Of a stretch of DNA of 64,000 nt, positions 34,776 through 43,490 are shown piece after piece (position 1 is the stretch's first letter; each line of letters starts with the position of its first letter). Origin of the DNA: Planctomycetota bacterium (lineage in GTDB: Bacteria > Planctomycetota > GCA-2746535); assembly GCA_002746535.1 (NCBI GenBank), contig NVWA01000013.1, positions 62,001 through 126,000 of the forward strand, read 5' to 3'. The notes under the pieces are model-generated. The model was not told the origin of the DNA and did no database searches. It saw only the letters and a list, made by a program, of their open reading frames with translations. Made by a program: the position numbers and the translations under genes.

Positions 34776-36875
34776 ATGATCCGTAAAATGTTAAGCCCCC
34801 TTCCTTTGTTTCTGACAATATTGGTAACTTTCGGAGCACTTTATTATTTCAAAACATATTTACCACAATTTCAAGTCACTCAAGGATACGTTATTTCTTA
34901 TAGTGATGAAAAATTAGCGCCTGCGGATAATTTCGCCATTTACGAACTCAATGATGCTATCTCTGAATCACTTGAAAAATTACACGCAGAACAAAATCTT
35001 ATCCTTAAATATTTCTTAGAAAATGAATACCCACCACATTTTTATCACTCTAAAAGTGTACTGGAGAGAGATAAAGAAAAAAAAGAACTCATTGGTGCAA
35101 TTACATATCCATCCACAAGCATAAAATCTTCAAAAGTTATCCGAGCTATGGTAAACACATTAAATAAAGATTTTCAAAATAAGATTGTCGAAAATTTGAA
35201 TGAGAAAAAAATATTGGAAGAAAAGGACATTAAGGATTTAAAAAGAAAAATTGCAAATGCCAATGCCGTTATAGAAATGCAACCTGAAATCAAAGATACA
35301 AAAGAAGCCGAACCAAAAGAGAAAAAACCAAAAGAAACAGAATCAAAAGAAAAACAAACAAAGTCCAAAATCACTATTTCACAATTACCTTTAGAAGCAA
35401 CAAGTAGCTTGAAAAAGTTTAAAGTATATAAAGATAAAAAGATGACTCGACTTAAAGAAATAGAGGAGTTGTTAAAAAATATTCCAGAACCTGGCCATGC
35501 AAAATTAAACCTATTAACATCTAATTTGCAAAAGTCTTATATGCTTGAAGAACATAGATTAAACTTAAATATTAAATTTGGACCACAGAAGGACAAAAAA
35601 GTCATCAGCAATTATATCACACAGAAAAAAAATGTTTTGACTAAACTAAGATTTGAAAATATGAGACTTAGAGATGAATCTCATTTCTTAAAGGGTCAAC
35701 AAGATCAAGCTTTAAGAGCTCAAAAGTTCTCACTACTTCAAGAACAAAAAAATCTGAAAGACACTATAAGTGCCTTAAATGAGCTTCAACAATCTATATT
35801 TAAAAGAAATCAGCAAACGTATACAACAACAGATATTGAAGATCAAAATCAAGGTACAAAAAAACCATCTGATTCTAAAATAACCTCATCAAATCAGGCT
35901 AACAGGATCAATAAGACAAGTGTACACGATATGATGAAAACTATGGAAAAACATAACAAATCTCTAATTACAATAAATGCTGCTATCAAATATTTAAAAA
36001 AACCTCCATTAAAGGTAACTTATAAAAAACCCATCGTCGTTAATAATCCTTTCTATAATAATTGGTATATCCTCGCTCATTTATTATTGACGGTAATGAG
36101 CATCTCAGTTGTCACCGGTTTATTTCTTGGAAAGAAACTAAATATATCAAAAGGTGAAGTTGCTGCAGATATTTTAGATACTCAACTATTAGGGGTCATT
36201 CCTGACATTCCAAATAATGGACTGGAAAATGCAAAACATAAAAGATTCACAGATGCCATCGATAAAATCACTAGTGAATTAAGTACATTGATAAATGAAA
36301 AAAATCTTAAAACAATAAGTATTATAAGCCCCAAAGATCATGAAGGTAAAACTCAACTAACAGGAATGATTTCTTTGAGTTATAACTTAAATCAAAAAAT
36401 GAAAGTCATTGCATTAGATATGACAATGAAGGGCACTAAAATAGCCGATTTTTTACAATTAAAAACGAAGATGTTACCAACAGATGATGGAGTCATTAGC
36501 TATTTCAAAGAGCTAAATGAAAAGAAAGAAATTAACGAAACTGAGAATAATCAATGGCTTGCCAAACTTGTCAAACCATGTATTAAAAATGGAATATTTG
36601 CGATATCTCCCGGTAAAGGACCTTTTGATGATGAAGGTATCGTAAATACAAAATCAATAAACACTATGTACAATGGTTTAAGTAAATACGTAGATTTAAT
36701 TCTGGTAAATACGCCATCCATAAATTCCAATAATCAGAAAATCACTCTGAACGTTGCGGAAAATTCAGATGGAAATATCCTTTTACTGAAAAAAGGTTCA
36801 TACACTAAAAATGATCTCCTGGAACTTAAGAATACCATTTCTGCTATTCCTATACTTGGCATCGTTTTTAAATAA
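34776..36875 (+). CDS. Wzz/BY-kinase-like protein with degraded ATPase motifs
   Basis: A 699-residue inner-membrane protein with the layout of polysaccharide co-polymerase/BY-kinases: an N-terminal membrane helix (about 8-26), a long periplasmic part rich in coiled coil with a Lys/Glu/Pro run near 170-195, a second helix near 430-452 (AHLLLTVMSISVVTGLFLG) and a cytoplasmic P-loop-like domain. The Walker A equivalent SPKDHEGKTQL keeps GKT. The A' motif reads ALDMTMKGTK (second Asp missing) and Walker B reads LILVNTPS, with Asn where the catalytic Asp belongs. No C-terminal tyrosine cluster exists. It probably sets exopolysaccharide chain length without kinase activity. No glycosyltransferase genes are adjacent. 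Confidence 0.75.
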   Translation: MIRKMLSPLPLFLTILVTFGALYYFKTYLPQFQVTQGYVISYSDEKLAPADNFAIYELNDAISESLEKLHAEQNLILKYFLENEYPPHFYHSKSVLERDKEKKELIGAITYPSTSIKSSKVIRAMVNTLNKDFQNKIVENLNEKKILEEKDIKDLKRKIANANAVIEMQPEIKDTKEAEPKEKKPKETESKEKQTKSKITISQLPLEATSSLKKFKVYKDKKMTRLKEIEELLKNIPEPGHAKLNLLTSNLQKSYMLEEHRLNLNIKFGPQKDKKVISNYITQKKNVLTKLRFENMRLRDESHFLKGQQDQALRAQKFSLLQEQKNLKDTISALNELQQSIFKRNQQTYTTTDIEDQNQGTKKPSDSKITSSNQANRINKTSVHDMMKTMEKHNKSLITINAAIKYLKKPPLKVTYKKPIVVNNPFYNNWYILAHLLLTVMSISVVTGLFLGKKLNISKGEVAADILDTQLLGVIPDIPNNGLENAKHKRFTDAIDKITSELSTLINEKNLKTISIISPKDHEGKTQLTGMISLSYNLNQKMKVIALDMTMKGTKIADFLQLKTKMLPTDDGVISYFKELNEKKEINETENNQWLAKLVKPCIKNGIFAISPGKGPFDDEGIVNTKSINTMYNGLSKYVDLILVNTPSINSNNQKITLNVAENSDGNILLLKKGSYTKNDLLELKNTISAIPILGIVFK

Positions 36876-37062
36876 AGCTTTCAATTTCCTCCAATTGTTG
36901 CTTCAAAGAAGTATTTGATTCTATTCGCCTAAATAATTCATTTTAATTAAATAAATCGAATAAATCTGGAATTTTAATCACATTATTGCAGCCATCTTCA
37001 TTATCTTTATGTAATTTATCAACAAAACATAAGCTTCTCATTTTTTCACCTAAGAAGTAAAA

Positions 37063-37548
37063 ATGAGCAAAATTCATAACATTTTCGATTATTTAGACAT
37101 TAAAAGAGTAAATCTAAATTTAAAATCAAATGACAAAATAGAAATAATAAAAGAACTAGCTCAACCTATTATTGCTTCTGGAAAAATAAAAGATCATGAA
37201 GCATTCTTAAATGATGTTTTTACGCGGGAAGAACAAGGGTCCACAGGTATAGGAGAAGGAATAGCAATACCACATTGTCGCTCGGAACATGTTGACCAAA
37301 TCATGATTTCAATTGGTAAAAAAAATGAAGGCATTGATTTTGATTCTATTGATGATGAGATTGTCAAAGTTTTCTTTTTATTAGCTATTCCAAAAACTAA
37401 TATGCAAACTTATTTAGAAATAATCAGTAAATTATCGCGCGTACTAAATTCAGAAGGATTCAAAGAAAACTTCTTAAATGCAGAATCAGAAATGAACCTC
37501 TTAGATATTTTTAAAGAAGCTGAAGAAAACCTTAATGTAGATTATTAA
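37063..37548 (+). CDS. PTS EIIA domain protein (PtsN/fructose type)
   Basis: A 161-residue single EIIA domain. The phosphorylatable histidine is His71 in GIGEGIAIPHCRSEHV. The preceding TREEQGSTGIGEG is the family signature. It has no attached EIIB or EIIC, so like PtsN it is more likely regulatory than a sugar transporter part. No HPr or EI gene is in the window. Confidence 0.9.
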   Translation: MSKIHNIFDYLDIKRVNLNLKSNDKIEIIKELAQPIIASGKIKDHEAFLNDVFTREEQGSTGIGEGIAIPHCRSEHVDQIMISIGKKNEGIDFDSIDDEIVKVFFLLAIPKTNMQTYLEIISKLSRVLNSEGFKENFLNAESEMNLLDIFKEAEENLNVDY

Positions 37549-37629
37549 AATCTTGCAATAATGAATACATTTATTAACCTATCCCCCCCTTTTAAGAACA
37601 ACTGCATAGGCTAAGAAAAGAATATTAGA

Positions 37630-38361
37630 ATGAAAGAATCAGTACAAGCATTTTTAGATCTACAAACAATTGACCAGAAAATTCTTTCTATCAATAAAAC
37701 GATAAATGATAAATCTGGCGATATTCAAAATAAAAAAACTGCTTATAAAAAACTTGATGAACAAATTAATAATACTCAAGAAGTCCTTAAAAAAAGTAAA
37801 ATTGAATTTGATATACGATCTTCAGATTTACTCGCCTTAAATGACAAAAAAGATAACTTATCCGCAAAACTTCAAAATGTAAAAAGTAATAAAGAATACA
37901 AAGCACTTGAAATCGAATCTAGAAATTACAAAGAAGAGGCCGAGTCCCAAACAAAATATTTAAATGCCGCTGAAGAAAATATTAAAAAAATGGAAGAATC
38001 CATGGAAGTTGGTGTTGTAGATTTGGCTGATTTAAAAAAATCTATAAAAGATATGATTCTAACTCATAAAAAAGAACATGAAGATTCTGCAGGTGCCATT
38101 GAAGATTTTAAACTTGAAAGAGAAAAACAAGTATCAGCTATAAACACTTTGGAAGATGGCTTGCCAGCAGACCAGTGTTTTCTTGAAAAATACAACAAAT
38201 TGAAGAGGCTTCCAAATGGTGACGCCATGGCTTTAATGGAAGAAGATACATGCCAAGGGTGTTACATGAGAGTAAACACTCAATTAGCAAGTAAAATTAA
38301 AAGTTTAAAACGTATGGCAACTTGCACTAGTTGTCACAGAATATTATACGTAGAAGATTGA
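37630..38361 (+). CDS. Coiled-coil zinc-ribbon protein (CdsZ/DUF164 family)
   Basis: A 243-residue protein with a long coiled-coil hairpin (about 10-170) and a C-terminal C4 zinc ribbon: CQGCYM near 207-212 and CTSCHR near 230-235. This matches the C4-type zinc-ribbon family that includes chlamydial CdsZ, thought to be a chaperone or nucleic-acid-binding protein. It lies 81 bases after the EIIA gene and 12 bases before rnpB. Confidence 0.88.
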   Translation: MKESVQAFLDLQTIDQKILSINKTINDKSGDIQNKKTAYKKLDEQINNTQEVLKKSKIEFDIRSSDLLALNDKKDNLSAKLQNVKSNKEYKALEIESRNYKEEAESQTKYLNAAEENIKKMEESMEVGVVDLADLKKSIKDMILTHKKEHEDSAGAIEDFKLEREKQVSAINTLEDGLPADQCFLEKYNKLKRLPNGDAMALMEEDTCQGCYMRVNTQLASKIKSLKRMATCTSCHRILYVED

Positions 38362-38373
38362 TCTTATAAAAAT

Positions 38374-38724
38374 AGTCAACTGATGGTGGCAATCGCTTCA
38401 ATTGAAGAGGAAAGTCCGGTCTCCACAGGGTAGAATGGTTTTTAACAGAAACCGAGGGTGACCTCAGGGAAAGTGCAACAGAAAATAAACCGCCTGCTTG
38501 CAGGTAAGGGTGAAATGGCGGGGTAAAAGCCCACCGCTTTTATGGCGACATAAAAGGCAGTGTAAACCCCATTCGGAGCAAGACCAAGCAGGAACAAGGA
38601 ACGACCCGTTCCATTTGAGTTTCGGGTAGGTTGCTCGAGCTTTTTGGCAACAAAAAGCCTAGATTAATGATTGCCTACATTCTTTATGGATGTAAACAGA
38701 AACCGGCTTACAAATCAGTTGACT
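38374..38724 (+). ncRNA. rnpB: RNase P RNA (A type)
   Basis: The catalytic RNA of RNase P, which matures tRNA 5' ends. The universally conserved blocks GAGGAAAGTCCGG (38407-38419) and ACAGAAACCGGCTTA (38696-38710) are present, with GGGTGACCTCAGGGAAAGTGC in between. The ends pair perfectly: AGTCAACTGAT (38374-38384) with ATCAGTTGACT (38714-38724). A run of seven T residues (38724-38730) follows. At about 350 nt it is a normal length. It sits 12 bases after the zinc-ribbon gene and directly before lpxB. Confidence 0.97.
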
Positions 38725-38730
38725 TTTTTT

Positions 38731-39888
38731 ATGCCAAAGACAAAACTCATCATATGCATTTTAGCCGGCGAAACTTCAGGCGATAAACACGCTTCCAAAT
38801 TAGTTCAAAGTTTAAAATCTAGACTTGGAAATTTAGAATTCTATGGTCTTGGCGGCCCTGAATTAATAAGAGAGAACGTTAGGATCATCACGCATATTTC
38901 AAAATTGGCTATGATTGGCCTATCAGGAGCAACAAAAGTATTTCCTGAGGCCTATAGAACCTACAAAAAACTTAAAAAGGAATTTACAGAAAATAAACCC
39001 GATTTGATAATTCCCGTGGATTATGGAGGTTTCAATTTAAGAGTATGCAAACTAGCTCATAAATTCAACATCCCCGTTTACTATTATATCCCACCAAAAA
39101 TTTGGGCATGGAATCAAAAGAGGGTTCATAAGTTAAGGAGATTCACAAAAAAAGTATTTGTTATAAATCAATTCGAATTGGATTTTTATCAACATCATGG
39201 CATAGATGCTATTTATGTTGGAAATCCATCTGCACAAGAAATAAAGAACTATAAGTTTGAATCAGATTTTAAATTAAAAAATGGATTAAATCCAAATGAT
39301 CCTTTGATAACGATATTTCCAGGTAGTCGAAAAAAAGAAGTATCATTTATGTTTTCTATATTTCTAAAAGCAGCAATTATTATTGCAAAGGAAAAACCGA
39401 ATATGCAGTTTATGGTCGCTCGGCCAGAGCAAATTTCGGAAGAATTTTTAAACTCGTTTTGTAAAACGCTACCGTTCAAAATCATATTTAAAGAAAATGA
39501 TTCTTTCAACCTAATGAAAAATTCAGATTTTTTAATTTTAAAATCTGGGACAACAACATTGGAAGCAGGGATTATTGGAACACCTATGGTAGTATCCTAT
39601 ATTGTCGATTCATTATCCTACTTCCTTGGGAAAATCCTAATAAAAGCAAAATACATGTCTCTAGTTAATCTATACTTAAACAAACCGTCTGTAAAAGAAT
39701 TGCTCCAAAAAGAAGTCACCCCAGACAATATAAGCAGGGAAGCTCTAAAAACATTAAATGATCCCGAATATTTAGCCGATAAAAATAATGACTTATCTGT
39801 ATTAACTCAACTACTAGGTGATGATATTCCATCTGAAAAAGTTGCCGATATTATTATAAAAGAACTTAAAGCAACCACAGTCAACTAA
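38731..39888 (+). CDS. lpxB: Lipid-A-disaccharide synthase
   Basis: A 385-residue GT19 enzyme joining UDP-diacyl-GlcN and lipid X in lipid A synthesis, at the inner face of the membrane. It opens with KLIICILAGETSGDKHASKLV, and the family segments YYIPPKIWAWNQKR, TIFPGSRKKEV and LKSGTTTLEAGIIGTPMVVSY follow. The ATG at 38731 is chosen because the upstream in-frame ATG (38671) lies inside rnpB. This leaves the start only six bases after the RNase P terminal helix, with a T-tract in place of a Shine-Dalgarno. Confidence 0.95.
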   Translation: MPKTKLIICILAGETSGDKHASKLVQSLKSRLGNLEFYGLGGPELIRENVRIITHISKLAMIGLSGATKVFPEAYRTYKKLKKEFTENKPDLIIPVDYGGFNLRVCKLAHKFNIPVYYYIPPKIWAWNQKRVHKLRRFTKKVFVINQFELDFYQHHGIDAIYVGNPSAQEIKNYKFESDFKLKNGLNPNDPLITIFPGSRKKEVSFMFSIFLKAAIIIAKEKPNMQFMVARPEQISEEFLNSFCKTLPFKIIFKENDSFNLMKNSDFLILKSGTTTLEAGIIGTPMVVSYIVDSLSYFLGKILIKAKYMSLVNLYLNKPSVKELLQKEVTPDNISREALKTLNDPEYLADKNNDLSVLTQLLGDDIPSEKVADIIIKELKATTVN

Positions 39889-40025
39889 TGAATACCCCCG
39901 TAATCATAGTCGGAAATACAATATAATATGAATTATTAGGCATTTAAGATCAATATAAAATTAGCCTTACTATTTGTATACTTTTTTTTATAATTCATTT
40001 TTTACAATCAATAAAGGTAATAGAT

Positions 40026-40421
40026 ATGTCCACCCCTAAAGTAAATGCTTTATTAATATGCGATCAAGTAATCGTCGATAAATATTCTGGGAAAAAATCC
40101 CTCATAGGAATCTTTGAAAATATTAATGCTAAAAAGTTTCCTGTTCAACACCCGAGTTTAGCCATCTATGCAAGTCTGACAGATGCCTTGGGCACCTTTT
40201 CAATCAAAGTGACTATCAATGAATTAACTCTAAATTCAGAAATCGGTGAAGCCACCATTCCTGAAATTAAATTCCCAGATCGTCTAGGTACAAATGAAAT
40301 TATCATGAACCTGCAAGGTTTGAGATTTAATCAAGAAGGCAAATATGCTTTAAATCTATTTGCTAATGACGAGATCATTGCCACAAAAACTTTTCTTCTT
40401 CAAACAGTACAAAATGACTGA
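40026..40421 (+). CDS. Conserved hypothetical protein (DUF6941-like)
   Basis: A 131-residue beta-rich protein opening VNALLICDQVIVDKYSGKKSLIGIFENI. This opening resembles a family of small uncharacterised bacterial proteins (DUF6941-like) in which the same line precedes a beta sandwich. There is no signal peptide and no catalytic motif. Its TGA overlaps the start region of the following small gene by eight bases, so they are coupled. Function is unknown. Confidence 0.7.
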   Translation: MSTPKVNALLICDQVIVDKYSGKKSLIGIFENINAKKFPVQHPSLAIYASLTDALGTFSIKVTINELTLNSEIGEATIPEIKFPDRLGTNEIIMNLQGLRFNQEGKYALNLFANDEIIATKTFLLQTVQND

Positions 40422-40638
40422 CAGCCACAGCCAAGATGAATTAGCAAAAGAGATCTCAGCAATTCTTACTGACAAAAATTTAAAATCAAATGAACGTGTA
40501 AAAAAGATGAAAGAGTTATTAAAAAATAATTCGAGCAAAAAAACACAAGCACCAGTGTCACAAGAGGCAACATATAGCAACAGCGATATCAAAAAAGCCG
40601 CTCTAAGAAACCAAATGCTTAATAAGAAGAATATTTAG
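40414..40638 (+). CDS. Small helical protein coupled to the preceding gene
   Basis: A 74-residue hydrophilic protein. I use the ATG at 40414, which overlaps the end of the preceding gene; a longer frame back to 40360 would overlap it far more. The sequence AILTDKNLKSNERVKKMKELLKNN is predicted to be helical and the tail is charged. It has no recognised domain. The overlap with the upstream gene suggests a joint role, perhaps as a partner or regulator. Confidence 0.55.
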   Translation: MTDSHSQDELAKEISAILTDKNLKSNERVKKMKELLKNNSSKKTQAPVSQEATYSNSDIKKAALRNQMLNKKNI

Positions 40639-40667
40639 ATCAACATCCTTATCTAGCCATTTAATAC

Positions 40668-40802
40668 TTAAACTTCTTTATATCGAAACCAATCAAAATC
40701 TGCATACTTCTGGTGACGAATAAAGTCCTGATCAACTCTTAAGATCGACGGATCAGGATTAAAACCTGGCAATATGGGATTTATTATCTTAGTTTCGTTC
40801 AT
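40668..40802 (-). pseudogene. Collapsed GH43 beta-xylosidase remnant
   Basis: A 44-codon frame on the minus strand, 23 bases after the xylA stop. It starts with INPILPGFNPDPSILRVDQDF, the N-terminus of GH43 beta-xylosidases (about 540 residues), and ends YADFDWFRYKEV, which resembles the C-terminus of the same family. About 500 codons between them are missing, yet the frame stays open, as after an in-frame internal deletion. The product cannot be an active glycosidase, since the catalytic Asp and Glu regions beyond the first blade are gone. It marks a former xylA-xylosidase operon. Confidence 0.75.
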
Positions 40803-40825
40803 TTCAAATCTTTCTATAATTAAAC

Positions 40826-42163
40826 TTATAAAAACTGATTAATTATGTTTTCATACAATTCTTGTTTACCAGAAATTTGATTTGGTTCACCATTTTCTTT
40901 GGCTAAATCAGCTAAGGCAGCTAAGTCTAAATTTCCGTTTTCAAAATTAGAACCGTGATCACTTTTAAAAGATTCATATCGCTTTTCTTTTAAAAGACAA
41001 AAATCTGAATTTGTTCGAATTTTATCGGCAACTTCTAAGGCCCTTGCGAAAGTATCCATTCCTCCAATATGTCCAATAAACACATCATCCACATCACTTG
41101 AATTTCTTCGAACTTTTGCATCAAAGTTTAATCCACCACTTCCTAGTCCACCATTATCCAAAACCACTAACATGGCTTGTGTCGCATCCAATAAATCCGT
41201 AGGAAATTGATCCGTATCCCAACCATTTTGAGGATCTCCTCGATTTGCATCAACACTACCTAACAATCCAGCATCTGAGCAAATTTGCAATTCGTGAGCA
41301 AATGAATGATTAGCTAGCGTTGCATGGTTTGCCTCAATATTTAATTTGAAATCTTCAGCTAATCCATATTCCCGCAAAAATCCAATGACTGTAGCAGCAT
41401 CAAAATCATATTGATGTTTACAAGGCTCCATTGGCTTAGGCTCAATTAAAAATGTTCCCTGGAAGCCTTTTGACCTAGCATAGTCACGAGCCTTTTGTAA
41501 AAAAGTGCCCATATGATGCAGTTCTTTCTTCATGTCTGTATTGAATAAATAAGAATAACCTTCTCGTCCACCCCAGAAAACATAATTTTCACCACCTAAT
41601 GCAATAGTCGCATCAAGTGCTGCCTTTACTTGAGCACCGGCGAAAGCGATCACCTTAAAATCTGGATTAGTCATAGCCCCATTCATATATCTTGGATTTG
41701 AAAATAAATTTGCTGTCCCCCATAAAAGTTTAACCCCGGAAAGCTCTTGTTTCGCTTTGGCAAGGTCAACTATATAATTTAAATTTTCTTCGCTCTCTTG
41801 AATTGATGAACCTTCTGGCGATATATCTCGATCATGAAAACACCAATAAGGAACACCTAATTTTGTAAATAGCTCAAAGGCTGCATCCAGCTTATCTTTT
41901 GCCGCTTGCAATGGATCAGAATTTTCATCCCAAGGAAACTTCAATGTACCTGGACCAAAAGGATCTGCACCAGTACCACAAAAGGTGTGCCAATAACAAA
42001 CTGAAAATCTCAAATGCTCTTTCATTGTTTTTCCAGCAACGATCTTATTCTCATCATAGAATTTATAAGCAAGAGGGTTAGCTGATTCTTTTCCTTCAAA
42101 TACTATTTTTGGAATTCCGTTAAAATATTCTCTTTCACCTGTAACGATTGACTGATCTGTCAT
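40826..42163 (-). CDS. xylA: Xylose isomerase
   Basis: A 445-residue TIM-barrel enzyme converting D-xylose to D-xylulose. Signature segments are [25 protein letters not shown] (metal/substrate), [16 protein letters not shown], and [17 protein letters not shown]. The length fits class II enzymes. AAGGAG precedes the ATG. A PAS-AraC regulator is divergent, with operator-like repeats between the genes, and the GH43 remnant follows. No xylulokinase or xylose transporter is in the window. Confidence 0.97.
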   Translation of the reverse strand: MTDQSIVTGEREYFNGIPKIVFEGKESANPLAYKFYDENKIVAGKTMKEHLRFSVCYWHTFCGTGADPFGPGTLKFPWDENSDPLQAAKDKLDAAFELFTKLGVPYWCFHDRDISPEGSSIQESEENLNYIVDLAKAKQELSGVKLLWGTANLFSNPRYMNGAMTNPDFKVIAFAGAQVKAALDATIALGGENYVFWGGREGYSYLFNTDMKKELHHMGTFLQKARDYARSKGFQGTFLIEPKPMEPCKHQYDFDAATVIGFLREYGLAEDFKLNIEANHATLANHSFAHELQICSDAGLLGSVDANRGDPQNGWDTDQFPTDLLDATQAMLVVLDNGGLGSGGLNFDAKVRRNSSDVDDVFIGHIGGMDTFARALEVADKIRTNSDFCLLKEKRYESFKSDHGSNFENGNLDLAALADLAKENGEPNQISGKQELYENIINQFL

Positions 42164-42198
42164 GATTAATCTCCTTGAAGTAATTAAGTTATGGTCAT

Positions 42199-42263
42199 AC
42201 TATAAATTATTTTAAAATTATTTCCTGTATATTCTCATCATAAACTTGTATATTTTCAGCATA
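42199..42263 (-). promoter_or_regulatory. xylA promoter with two 21-bp-phased AraC-type half-sites
   Basis: On the plus strand CTGTATATTCTCATCATA (42225-42242) and TTGTATATTTTCAGCATA (42246-42263) match at 15 of 18 positions and start 21 bp apart, the two-turn phasing of AraC/XylR half-sites. For xylA (minus strand) a -10 TATAGT lies at 42204-42199. A 17-bp spacer puts the -35 (CAGGAA, poor) at 42227-42222, overlapping the proximal half-site by three bases, the classic position for an activator. The regulator encoded at 42298 is the likely binder. Confidence 0.65.
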
Positions 42264-42297
42264 TGATAAAATAGAAAAATAAAATATAGATGATAAT

Positions 42298-43062
42298 ATG
42301 AATCCTCAATTATTCAAAAAGAAGCATATTGATAGGCTAGGAGTGCAATATAAGAATTTTGAAAATATATTTCACCCACTTAAAGACATTTATTTTTTTT
42401 GTAAAAATTTAGAAAGTCAGATCTTCTTAGGCAATCCTGCTTTTATTCAAATGTGTGGCAAAAAAGACGAACTAGATGTCATTGGCAAATCAGACTATGA
42501 TTTTTTTCCACAGCATCTTGTGCAAGGTTACATCTTAGATGATCAAAAAGTAATAAGCACAAATAAAACAATGCAAAATAAAATTGAATTAGTTTCTGAC
42601 CTCAAAGAATCATTGAAATGGTTCATTACAACTAAAGCACCTTTATATGATAAAAGAGGCAAAATCATGGGTACCATGGGTACCACAAGAGATATGCAAA
42701 TAACTGCCGAACAAATTAGACCCTTCGAAAAAATGTCAAAAGCCATCGAACACATCCATGACAATTATGCCAATCCTATTGAAATAAAAAATATTGCGAA
42801 AGAAGTACACCTTTCAGTTAGTCAGTTTGAAAGAAATTTCAAAAAGGTTTTTAAAACATCCCCATTAAAATACATTCAAAAAGTCAGATTGGATATCGCC
42901 ATTCAAAAAATAATTGACACAAACCGAAGCATTTCAGAAATAGCATTAGAATCAGGGTTTTATGATCATTCACATTTTTGTCATTATTTCAAAAAACAAA
43001 CAGAGTTAAGTCCTTTGAACTACCGAAAAAAACTACATAAGATTCATCGATTTAATAAATAA
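42298..43062 (+). CDS. PAS-AraC regulator, likely xylose regulator
   Basis: A 254-residue protein with an N-terminal PAS domain (about 20-135; IFLGNPAFIQMCGKKDELDVIGKSDYDFFP is a typical PAS core, and GKIMGTMGTTRDM its end). Two AraC HTH units occupy 145-250, ending with SEIALESGFYDHSHFCHYFKKQTELSPLNYRK. It is divergent from xylA across a 134-bp region with two phased half-sites. Unlike E. coli XylR it has no periplasmic-binding-protein-like sugar domain, so the signal must reach it through the PAS domain. The assignment as xylA regulator is by context. Confidence 0.88.
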   Translation: MNPQLFKKKHIDRLGVQYKNFENIFHPLKDIYFFCKNLESQIFLGNPAFIQMCGKKDELDVIGKSDYDFFPQHLVQGYILDDQKVISTNKTMQNKIELVSDLKESLKWFITTKAPLYDKRGKIMGTMGTTRDMQITAEQIRPFEKMSKAIEHIHDNYANPIEIKNIAKEVHLSVSQFERNFKKVFKTSPLKYIQKVRLDIAIQKIIDTNRSISEIALESGFYDHSHFCHYFKKQTELSPLNYRKKLHKIHRFNK

Positions 43063-43281
43063 TTATAGAACTCGATAATTTTTAAGAAAATTCTTTAGTT
43101 GGCCTATTTGCTCTTTTTTTAATTCATCATTAATAATTTTTGTATTTAGTTCCAGCAAATGAGCATCGAAACAATTATTTACTTTTTCAATGCATCTAGA
43201 AAGCGCATTAAACTCACTAGGGAGATAAATGCGATCTGACAGATCAGAAGTACTGGATGAGTCGGAAGACCTCTTGGTCAA
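43063..43281 (-). CDS. Small hypothetical protein
   Basis: A possible 72-residue protein. The start is TTG with AAGGGA about eight bases upstream. It has a Ser-rich N-terminus (SSDSSSTSD) and a helical remainder (FNALSRCIEKVNNCFDAHLLE, then ELKKEQIGQLKNFLKNY). No domain is recognised. Its stop abuts that of the convergent PAS-AraC gene. It could be a chance frame. Confidence 0.4.
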   Translation of the reverse strand: MTKRSSDSSSTSDLSDRIYLPSEFNALSRCIEKVNNCFDAHLLELNTKIINDELKKEQIGQLKNFLKNYRVL

Positions 43282-43490
43282 AAATATTCCCTTTATATAT
43301 CCAAAGATTTTATGTCAGAAAATTTTTAAGTATTAGACCATAACAGACCAAATAGTCACTAAAATATAAATAAAATCAATAAAAGGAGAATATTATTATG
43401 AAATAATAATGAAAATGGGATTAGGTACTAATTACCTATTATTTTCTTTGCGGGATCAAGTTATGTTGAGAGATAAAGATGTTCTATAAT

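Noticed and set aside
38671..38730. Earlier ATG for lpxB
   Set aside because: It lies in the 3' part of the RNase P RNA; LpxB homology begins at 38731.
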